From JADGOV01 sp040002735 (lineage in GTDB: Bacteria > Actinomycetota > Actinomycetes > JADGOV01): a DNA stretch of 19,370 bases. A program made the translations under genes and the position numbers. The first letter of the stretch is position 1. The number at the start of each line of letters is the position of its first letter. The DNA is taken from assembly GCA_040002735.1 (NCBI GenBank), contig JBDUDX010000025.1, positions 1 through 19,370 on the forward strand, read 5' to 3'. This document shows positions 13,438 to 19,370 of the stretch, in pieces. A model generated the notes under the pieces. It was not told where the DNA came from and did not search any database. It saw only the letters and a program-made list of their open reading frames with translations.

Positions 13438-14811
13438 GTGGCCCGCTGTATCCTGTGGTTCCGCCGGGACCTTCGCCTTGGTGACCAGCCCGCGCTGCTG
13501 TCTGCGGCGGCGGAATCGGCGGAGGTCGTTCCGGTATTCGTACTCGATGACGTGCTCCGCCACGGGTCCGGGGCCGCCCGGCTCGCCTTCCTCTACCGGA
13601 CGCTGCGGATCCTTATCGAGCAGACAGGCGGCTGCCTACGGATTCTTCCCGGCCCGCCGGCGGAGGCGTTACCGGCAGCCGCCGAAGCCGCCGGCGCGAC
13701 GGCCGTCCACATCAGCGCCGATGCCGGCCCGTACGGTCGGCATCGGGATGAGGTAGTGGATGCCGCGCTCGCCGCCGGAAATGTGCCACTCCGCCGGACC
13801 GGTTCCCCCTACGCCGTCACTCCAGGCCGGATCGCCGGGCCGGACGGGGACCGCGGCTATGCCGTCTTTACGCCGTTCTACCGAGCCTGGCAGCGGCATG
13901 ACGGGCGGGCGCCGGCGCGGAGCGGCACCGACGTCCGCTGGAGTACCGGCGGCCTGGACTCGGTTGGCGTACCGGATGATCCACCGCTGAGGGGTCGGAG
14001 GCTGCCGGCAGCCGGTGAGGCAGCCGCACGTGCCGAATGGCAGCGGTTCCGTGCCGAGGGGCTGTCGGCGTACGCAGACCGCCGGAGCCTGACGGCGGAC
14101 GGCGCGACGTCACGGCTGTCGGTCTATCTGAAGTACGGCTGCCTCCATCCGCGGACGCTGTTGGCGGAGCTGGGGAGCGGGCCGGGGGAGGAGACCTTCC
14201 GTTCCGAGCTTGCCTGGCGGGAGTTCTACGCCGACGTGCTGTGGCACTCGCCGCAGGCCGCCCGATCCTCGCTCCGGCCCAAGATGGACGCTCTCACCTC
14301 ATCCGTCAACGATGCGACGGCGGAACCGGCCCGGGAGGAAGGCTACGCCGCCTGGTGCGCCGGCCGCACCGGCTATCCGATCGTGGACGCGGCGATGCGG
14401 CACCTGGCAGCCGAGGCGTGGATGCCCAACCGGATGCGGATGGTGGTCGCGTCATTCCTGGTCAAGGACTTGCACCAGCCCTGGCAGCGGGGTGCGGGCT
14501 TCTTCTTTGACCAGCTGGTGGACGGCGATCTGGCGTCGAACAACCTGTCCTGGCAGTGGGTAGCCGGGACCGGAACGGACCCGGCGCCGTACTACCGGAT
14601 CTTCAACCCCGTCCGGCAAGGCTTGCAATTCGACCCCAACGGCGACTACGTCCGGCGATGGATACCGGAACTGCGGTCTGTCGTCGGGCCGGCCGTGCAC
14701 GAGCCGTGGAAGCTGCCCGCCGGAGTACCGGCGGGCTACCCGGAACGTATCGTCGACCATGACGCCGAGCGCAACGAGTCCCTACGCCGTTACGAGACGC
14801 TCCGCGCCTGA
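13438..14811 (+). CDS. phrB: Deoxyribodipyrimidine (class I CPD) photolyase
   Basis: A 457-residue flavoprotein of the photolyase/cryptochrome family that repairs UV-induced pyrimidine dimers in DNA using light. The N-terminal antenna domain begins RCILWFRRDLRLGD, almost the family consensus. The C-terminal FAD domain contains ELAWREFYADVLWH (257-270), RTGYPIVDAAMR (310-321), DGDLASNNLSWQWVAGTGTD (362-381) and PYYRIFNPVRQG (384-395). The tryptophan electron-transfer triad of E. coli photolyase has counterparts at Trp306, Trp349 and Trp372. These point to a working photolyase rather than a cryptochrome, though the substrate (CPD or 6-4) is inferred. The GTG at 13438 is chosen because the family begins there and a promoter-like element fits a leaderless start. 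It converges on qcrB with an 18-base gap. Confidence 0.95.
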   Translation: MARCILWFRRDLRLGDQPALLSAAAESAEVVPVFVLDDVLRHGSGAARLAFLYRTLRILIEQTGGCLRILPGPPAEALPAAAEAAGATAVHISADAGPYGRHRDEVVDAALAAGNVPLRRTGSPYAVTPGRIAGPDGDRGYAVFTPFYRAWQRHDGRAPARSGTDVRWSTGGLDSVGVPDDPPLRGRRLPAAGEAAARAEWQRFRAEGLSAYADRRSLTADGATSRLSVYLKYGCLHPRTLLAELGSGPGEETFRSELAWREFYADVLWHSPQAARSSLRPKMDALTSSVNDATAEPAREEGYAAWCAGRTGYPIVDAAMRHLAAEAWMPNRMRMVVASFLVKDLHQPWQRGAGFFFDQLVDGDLASNNLSWQWVAGTGTDPAPYYRIFNPVRQGLQFDPNGDYVRRWIPELRSVVGPAVHEPWKLPAGVPAGYPERIVDHDAERNESLRRYETLRA

Positions 14812-14829
14812 CTTCGCCGCCCGCCGGCG

Positions 14830-16476
14830 TTATCGTCGGCTGAGCGTGGACGGCGATTCCGGGTCAGGCTGGGATGGCTCTTCGCGATCGAAGAAGAAGC
14901 CGCCGAGTGCCCGGCTCGCCTTCGTGACCACACCACCGCCGTTCCCCGTGCCGTCGCCGCCCGGAGGACGCCCCCGACCACCGCGGCGACCGCCTCGACG
15001 TCGGCTGGTGGCGATCTCGCGGGATGCCGCCCCGCTCTCCCCACCACCGACCGCGACCAACTCGGGAACCTTCGGGGTGGGCACCGGGGCGTGCCGCTCG
15101 GTGTACTCCCCGGTGGGGGACCGCGAGATGATGCCCGTTTCCACGCCGTGATGCGCCACCTCGGCATCGGAGCGTTGCAGCGCCAGGCAGATCCGGCGGG
15201 TTACGTAGTACGCCAGCGGGGGACCCGCGAAGAGTAGGACACGGAAGGCCCAGATCAGCACGTTGAACGAGCTGTGGAAGATGACCGCGAGCACGTCGGT
15301 GCTGCTGCCCAGCAGCAGGATGAAGTAGAACGTGAGCGACATCATTCCGAGCGCGGTACGGCTGGGGCGGTTGCGCGGCCGGTCGAGCAAGTTGTGGTGG
15401 CGGTGATCCCCGGTCACCATCGCTTCCAGGAACGGATACATCGCCATCAGCGTGAAGATGATGCCGGGCAATACCAGTGAGGGGAGCAGTATGTTCCAGC
15501 TGATGGTGTGGCCGAGGACGTTGGTCTCCCAGTTCGGGATCAGCCGCATTGCCCCGTCGAGGAAGCCCATGTACCAGTCGGGCTGGGAACCGGCCGAGAC
15601 GTGCGAGGGGTTGTACGGCCCGAACAGCCATACCGGGTTGATCTGTGCGAGCCCACCGAGCAGCGCCGTCATCCCGAACACGATGAAGAAGAAACCACCA
15701 CCCTTCAGCGCGTACGTCGGCCACAGCCGGGAGCCGACCACGGTGTCCTCGGTCTTGCCGGGGCCGGGGAAGTCGGTGTGCTTCTGCCGCCAGATCATCA
15801 GCAGGTGGAAAGTGATCATGGCGAGGAGCACGCCGGGAATGAGCAGGATGTGGACGATGTAGAGCCGGGGAATGAAAGCCGTACCGGGGAAGTCGCTGCC
15901 GAACAGCAGGAAGCCCGCCCACGTGCCGACCAGCGGAATGCCCTCAACGATGGAGAACGCGATCCGCAGGCCCGTGCCGGAAAGCAGGTCGTCTGGCAGG
16001 GAGTAACCGGCGAACCCTTCGAGGATCCCGAGGACCAGCAGCGTGACGCCGATCAGCCAGTTCGTCTCGCGCGGCTTGCGGAACGCGCCGGTGAAGAAGA
16101 CCCGACAGAGGTGGACGACGATCGAGGACAGGAAGAGCAGAGCCGCCCAGTGGTGAATCTGTCGCATCAGCAGCCCACCTCGGATGTCAAAGGTGATGTG
16201 CATCGTCGAGTTGTACGCCTGGGTCATCTCCACGCCGCGCAGCGGCACGTAGCTGCCCTGGTAGATCACCTTCTGAACGGAGGCGTCGAAGAACAGCGAC
16301 AGGAAGACGCCGGTGAGCAGCAGGATGATGAAGGAGTAGAGCGCGATCTCGCCCAGCATGAACGACCAGTGGTCCGGAAAGACCTTGTTCATGGTCTTCC
16401 GAAGCCAGCCGGCGCCGCCGAGCCGATCATCGACCTCGCGTAGTGCCTGCTTCGATACGGTGGCACTGACCGCCAT
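14830..16476 (-). CDS. qcrB: Cytochrome bc complex cytochrome b subunit
   Basis: A 548-residue membrane subunit that binds two b hemes and oxidises menaquinol in the actinobacterial bcc complex. Heme ligands are His108/His122 and His209/His224. The second pair is one residue further apart than in mitochondrial cytochrome b, as in b6f-type proteins. PDWYMG (299-304) replaces the mitochondrial PEWY at the quinol-oxidation site, as expected in actinobacteria. A cytosolic C-terminal extension from about residue 430 contains an Arg/Gly-rich block (492-507) and a Ser/Pro end, longer than the catalytic core requires. The ATG at 16476 shares one base with the qcrA stop (TGATG), and GGGAG lies eight bases before it inside qcrA. 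It ends the ctaE-qcrCAB gene set. Confidence 0.97.
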   Translation of the reverse strand: MAVSATVSKQALREVDDRLGGAGWLRKTMNKVFPDHWSFMLGEIALYSFIILLLTGVFLSLFFDASVQKVIYQGSYVPLRGVEMTQAYNSTMHITFDIRGGLLMRQIHHWAALLFLSSIVVHLCRVFFTGAFRKPRETNWLIGVTLLVLGILEGFAGYSLPDDLLSGTGLRIAFSIVEGIPLVGTWAGFLLFGSDFPGTAFIPRLYIVHILLIPGVLLAMITFHLLMIWRQKHTDFPGPGKTEDTVVGSRLWPTYALKGGGFFFIVFGMTALLGGLAQINPVWLFGPYNPSHVSAGSQPDWYMGFLDGAMRLIPNWETNVLGHTISWNILLPSLVLPGIIFTLMAMYPFLEAMVTGDHRHHNLLDRPRNRPSRTALGMMSLTFYFILLLGSSTDVLAVIFHSSFNVLIWAFRVLLFAGPPLAYYVTRRICLALQRSDAEVAHHGVETGIISRSPTGEYTERHAPVPTPKVPELVAVGGGESGAASREIATSRRRGGRRGGRGRPPGGDGTGNGGGVVTKASRALGGFFFDREEPSQPDPESPSTLSRR

Positions 16477-17708
16477 CAGCCACGCTCCCAGAAACTCGGT
16501 CCGACGGGCTCACGGTAATCGCCTTGGGCGAGGAAATAGCCCTCGTTGTCCACGGAAATAGGTAGCTGTGGCAGGGCTCGCGCTGCCGGACCGAAGATGA
16601 CCTTGCACCCCTCGGTCACCTTGAAGGTGGACTGGTGGCACGGGCACAGCAAGTGCTGGGTTTGGGTTTCGTACAAGCTGGTGGGACACCCGGCGTGGGT
16701 GCAGATCTTGGAGTAGGCGACGTGGCCGTCGACCCCCCAGTTCTCCCGTCCCTTGAGCGGACGGTCCTCCCCGGCGCGCAGCCGCAACAGGATCGTGGGG
16801 GAGGTGGCCCAGTCCTCTTCGGTCAGCTCGTCGAACTTCTCCGGCAGCACGGTGAGGATGGCGCCGACCCGCAGGTCACCGAGTTTGACCCGCTGCTTGG
16901 TCTCTACGTCGACCAGGTAGCTGCCTTTGCGCCATGCGGTATGGCGCAGCTTCTTCTCCGGTGCCGGGCCGAGGTCACGCAGCAGCACCACGCCGGAGAG
17001 CGGAAAGATCCCGGCCGCCAGCAACAACGTTCGCCGAGCGAGGTGCCGTCGCCCGATGCCGAGTTGGTCGGCGCCGGCGAGGAAGGTTTCCTCCAGCGCC
17101 TCGCGCTCCTCGCGCGAGGACGCACCGTCGTGACGGTCCTGCACCGCGTACTCGTGCGGGATGAGTTGTTTGGCCCACAGAATCTGCCCGGTTCCGAAGG
17201 CGAACAGGGCGACAGCGAGCGTGATGCCCAGGACGTAGTTCTGGTACGAGCCGTAGCTGTCGTTATGGATCTTCATGAAGATGTACGCGCCGACGAACGC
17301 GAACGTCGCCACTACCGTCAGCACGAAGGTGATCGCCACCCGGCGCTCGGCGCGCCGGTCTTCGGCCGGATCCAGTTGATGCGTGTCGATCTCGAAGTTG
17401 CCGCTGGTGGCGTGCTGGGGGACCGCCGGCCCCGGGGGCCCGGCCGGTCCGCCTTGCGGGGGTGCCCCGACGTGCCGGACCGGAGCGTGCCCGTGGGTGG
17501 GCGGGTCGGTGATGCCGCCGCTCGCTGCTGCCCGCTCGGCGGACCCGCTCGGGCGTACCTCAGCATCCGGCCGCAGCCGGGACCCACCGGCTCCGGCACC
17601 ACCCGGAGCGTCGCCGAGATCCCGTTCGGGCACTTCCGCGGTGCTTTCGCCCGGTCCTACCGCGCCGGCCGGGTCGGAGCTTCCCTGGGGGACGTTCGCG
17701 TCACTCAT
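16476..17708 (-). CDS. qcrA: Rieske iron-sulfur subunit of the cytochrome bcc complex
   Basis: A 410-residue three-helix Rieske protein of the actinobacterial type. Residues 1-100 are a Gly/Pro/Ala-rich, probably disordered cytoplasmic extension. Membrane segments lie at about 124-145, 157-179 and 227-245. The 2Fe-2S centre is in the C-terminal domain: Cys336-T-His338-A-G-Cys341 and Cys355-P-Cys357-His358. In such centres the first Cys and His of each box bind the cluster, and Cys341 and Cys357 form the stabilising disulfide. It carries electrons from quinol to the di-heme cytochrome QcrC. The ATG at 17708 overlaps the qcrC stop in an ATGA; longer readings would lie inside qcrC. Confidence 0.97.
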   Translation of the reverse strand: MSDANVPQGSSDPAGAVGPGESTAEVPERDLGDAPGGAGAGGSRLRPDAEVRPSGSAERAAASGGITDPPTHGHAPVRHVGAPPQGGPAGPPGPAVPQHATSGNFEIDTHQLDPAEDRRAERRVAITFVLTVVATFAFVGAYIFMKIHNDSYGSYQNYVLGITLAVALFAFGTGQILWAKQLIPHEYAVQDRHDGASSREEREALEETFLAGADQLGIGRRHLARRTLLLAAGIFPLSGVVLLRDLGPAPEKKLRHTAWRKGSYLVDVETKQRVKLGDLRVGAILTVLPEKFDELTEEDWATSPTILLRLRAGEDRPLKGRENWGVDGHVAYSKICTHAGCPTSLYETQTQHLLCPCHQSTFKVTEGCKVIFGPAARALPQLPISVDNEGYFLAQGDYREPVGPSFWERG

Positions 17709-18523
17709 ACCCGAGCCCCGATCCAGAAGGTGGCGACCACCAGCGCCCCGGTGAGCACCAGCCACGCCACGAGCCCCTCGGAGACCGGGCCGATCCGGCC
17801 GAGGCCGAAGCCACCCGGGTCCGCCTGCCGCTGGGTCTTCTTCACGAACGCGATGATGTCCAACTTGTCCTGCGGGGAGAGCTGCCCGTCACCGAACACC
17901 GGCATCTGCTCCGGTCCGCTGAGCATGGCCTCGTAGATGTGCTCTGGGGTCGTGGGGTACAGCGAGGGCGCGTACTTGCCTTCGGTCAGCGCCCCGCCGC
18001 TGCCGTTGAAGTTGTGGCACTGCGCGCAGTTGGCCCGGAACAGGTTTCCACCGCGGGCCGTGTCGCCCTTGGAGAGATTCAGCATGTCTTTGCTGGGGAT
18101 CGAAGGCCCGGGTGCCAGCGACGCGATGTAGGCAGCCAAGGCATTGATCTCGGCCTGGGTGAACTTCGGTCGCTTGCGGTCGGCGATCGGCCCGTAATGT
18201 CGTAGCGGCATTCGCCCGGTACCGACCTGGAAGTCCACGGCGGCCGCACCGACGCCGATCAGACTGGGCGCGACGCTGCTGCCCTGCGCCTGCAGGCCGT
18301 GGCAGGACGAACAGCTCGTGAGATAGATCGACCGGCCCTGGGCGATCGCCGAGGAGTTGGACGGAGTGTCCTCTGCCTGCCCGGAGGGCGACGCCGCTGC
18401 GTAGAGCACGCCCAACAGGCCCAGCGTGACGACCAGCACGAGATATCCCGAACGGCGTCGGCCGCGCGCACGCTTTCGGCGGCCGTCGGCGGCCTTTCCG
18501 GTGGAAGGTCCGACTGAGGTCAC
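17705..18523 (-). CDS. qcrC: Di-heme cytochrome c subunit of the bcc complex
   Basis: A 272-residue membrane-bound cytochrome cc. A very basic N-terminus (RRKRARGRRR, 15-24) leads into a signal/anchor helix at about 27-44. Two cytochrome c domains follow, with heme sites Cys71-SS-Cys74-His75 and Cys166-AQ-Cys169-His170. Candidate axial methionines are Met105 (GRMP) and the Met of EQMPVFGDG. A C-terminal helix (about 251-269) anchors it. Two hemes in one subunit let it connect the bc complex directly to CuA of the oxidase without a soluble cytochrome c, the hallmark of actinobacterial supercomplexes. The GTG at 18523 has AAGGAA about ten bases upstream. Its stop overlaps the qcrA start. Confidence 0.97.
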   Translation of the reverse strand: MTSVGPSTGKAADGRRKRARGRRRSGYLVLVVTLGLLGVLYAAASPSGQAEDTPSNSSAIAQGRSIYLTSCSSCHGLQAQGSSVAPSLIGVGAAAVDFQVGTGRMPLRHYGPIADRKRPKFTQAEINALAAYIASLAPGPSIPSKDMLNLSKGDTARGGNLFRANCAQCHNFNGSGGALTEGKYAPSLYPTTPEHIYEAMLSGPEQMPVFGDGQLSPQDKLDIIAFVKKTQRQADPGGFGLGRIGPVSEGLVAWLVLTGALVVATFWIGARV

Positions 18524-18581
18524 GATGGCGGTTATTCCTTACCGGTCGCAGCGAACAGGACGGCATGGCATGGCAGTGGGT

Positions 18582-18596
18582 CGGTGACGCTCACCG
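18582..18596 (-). other. Short perfect hairpin between ctaE and qcrC
   Basis: CGGTGA (18582-18587) and TCACCG (18591-18596) form a 6-bp GC-rich stem with a 3-base loop, six bases after the ctaE stop on the minus strand. It could cause partial termination or mark RNA processing between ctaE and qcrCAB. It is short, and such stems arise easily in GC-rich DNA. Confidence 0.3.
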
Positions 18597-18602
18597 GGCC
18601 GG

Positions 18603-19214
18603 TCAGCGGATGAGATAGATCGTGGCGAACAGGGCAATCCACACTACGTCCACGAAGTGCCAGTAATAGGACACCACGATCGCCGTCGTCGCCTTCTCCG
18701 GCGTGAACTTTCCGTACGTCGATCGTGTCAGCACGGCGACGAACGCAGCCAACCCCCCGATGACGTGCAGTCCGTGAAACCCGGTGGTCAGGTAGTACAC
18801 CGACCCGTAGGAGTTGGTGGCCATCGTGAAGTCGTTGTGGACGAAGTACTCAAACGCCTGGCCAGCGACGAAGACCGAGCCCATCAGAAAGGTGTAGAAG
18901 AACCAGCGCCGCATGCCGTGCACGTCACCGCGCTCGGCGGCGAACACGCCGATCTGGCAGGTGATCGAGGACAGCACCAGCACGATGGTGAACGGTGCCG
19001 CGGTCTTCAGGTCAAGCTCGACCGGAGGCGGCGGCCACGGCGCGCCGGCGCCCTTAGTGACCGCCCGGATTGTGAAGTACATCGCGAACAGCGCCGCGAA
19101 GAACATCAACTCCGAGGACAGCCAGACGATCGTCCCGACCGCGACGATGTTCGGCCGCGTCCGGGCCGCATAGGCCGGGGTCTCCATCGCAACAGCGCTC
19201 GCCACGGGGGCCAT
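18603..19214 (-). CDS. ctaE: Cytochrome c oxidase subunit III
   Basis: A 203-residue membrane protein of the heme-copper oxidase subunit III family with five predicted helices, the usual number for actinobacterial CtaE. Family segments are NIVAVGTIVWLSSELMFFAALFAMYF near the N-terminus (with the conserved Glu of the second segment), GQAFEYF, TTGFHGLHVIGG and the C-terminal YYWHFVDVVWIALFATIYLI. It stabilises subunit I and completes the aa3 oxidase with ctaC, ctaD and ctaF. The start is uncertain: ATG 19214 is preferred, but GTG 19226 and ATG 19187 are also possible and no clear ribosome site decides. A 79-base gap separates it from qcrC, so qcrCAB may be cotranscribed or have extra promoter input. 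Confidence 0.95.
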   Translation of the reverse strand: MAPVASAVAMETPAYAARTRPNIVAVGTIVWLSSELMFFAALFAMYFTIRAVTKGAGAPWPPPPVELDLKTAAPFTIVLVLSSITCQIGVFAAERGDVHGMRRWFFYTFLMGSVFVAGQAFEYFVHNDFTMATNSYGSVYYLTTGFHGLHVIGGLAAFVAVLTRSTYGKFTPEKATTAIVVSYYWHFVDVVWIALFATIYLIR

Positions 19215-19314
19215 TATTACGCCCACGGTGGGGATGCTTCGCCGGACCCCCCCGAGATCTTGCCGACTTCGCCGCCCCGCAGTCGCGGGCCGGGCGCTGG
19301 GGAGCGTGCATCGG

Positions 19315-19320
19315 TAGCAT
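19315..19320 (+). promoter_or_regulatory. Candidate -10 box for a leaderless gene at the window end
   Basis: TAGCAT fits the TANNNT -10 pattern and ends seven bases before a GTG at 19328, the spacing expected for a leaderless mRNA. No good -35 is visible. Confidence 0.35.
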
Positions 19321-19327
19321 CGACCCG

Positions 19328-19370
19328 GTGGAGAGCCTCGAGGCGCTGACCGTGCTGGTCTACAGCAACG
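19328..19370 (+). CDS. Start of a gene divergent from ctaE, product unknown (3' end outside window)
   Basis: A GTG opens a frame running to the window end, giving 14 codons that read VESLEALTVLVYSN. A hydrophobic first strand such as LTVLVYSN is seen at the start of response-regulator receiver-like and other Rossmann-type proteins, but this is far too short to assign a function. A -10-like TAGCAT lies seven bases upstream. It would share the 113-base divergent region with ctaE. Confidence 0.5.
   Translation, partial: MESLEALTVLVYSN

Noticed and set aside
15508..16443. 311-codon plus-strand frame opposite qcrB
   Set aside because: Antisense to cytochrome b with its heme ligands; composition rich in Asp, Glu, Gln and Arg, with no domain.
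19247..19253. Seven-base C run upstream of ctaE as a phase-variable promoter element
   Set aside because: It is not placed between recognisable promoter boxes, and runs of this length are common in GC-rich intergenic DNA.

Overview
The window is high-GC DNA whose gene content points to an actinomycete. The order ctaC-ctaD-ctaF facing ctaE-qcrC-qcrA-qcrB, with erpA and an AdoK-type adenosine kinase beside ctaC, matches the layout I know from Mycobacterium and Streptomyces. GTG starts, 4-bp stop/start overlaps and probable leaderless starts fit this. A Micromonosporales-type host is my best guess, but the sequence alone does not settle it. No tRNA, rRNA, CRISPR array or insertion sequence was recognised. 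No stretch over 300 bases lacks a gene.

Layout. (1) Positions 1-2173, plus strand: an actinobacterial/archaeal-type phage-shock envelope-stress operon, pspA (3' end only), pspAA, htpX, pspAB. (2) 2228-2267: a long hairpin, then glycerate kinase (2315-3454). (3) 3451-3934: erpA, with a sigma70-like promoter and a second, stress-type promoter motif. (4) 3931-5067, minus strand: a membrane-anchored extracytoplasmic protein of unknown function whose stop codon overlaps that of erpA. (5) 5097-5148: four 13-bp tandem repeats between this gene and divergent adoK (5214-6230). (6) 6364-9319, plus strand: ctaC-ctaD-ctaF, subunits II, I and IV of the aa3-type cytochrome c oxidase, translationally coupled. 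(7) 9360-14811: a five-gene island absent from the core respiratory locus. It holds a MerR regulator with a B12-binding photoreceptor-like domain, an SDR-DUF2867 protein, an AI-2E-family membrane protein, a small DUF2945 protein and a class I DNA photolyase. (8) 14830-19214, minus strand: ctaE-qcrC-qcrA-qcrB (oxidase subunit III and the actinobacterial bcc complex). (9) 19328-end: the first 14 codons of a divergent gene.

How it works together. Blocks 6 and 8 together encode most of the bcc-aa3 supercomplex, which passes electrons from menaquinol through the Rieske protein and the di-heme cytochrome c to the CuA and heme/CuB centres. ErpA delivers Fe-S clusters, plausibly including the Rieske centre. 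The island in block 7 looks like a light and photodamage response set: an adenosylcobalamin light sensor, a photolyase and envelope/stress accessories.

The most interesting signals are three. An identical GGTTT-N16-CGGTAT promoter-like element lies upstream of both erpA and the photolyase gene. The putative light-response island sits exactly at the convergence point of the two respiratory operons. A 13-bp tandem repeat array occupies a divergent control region.
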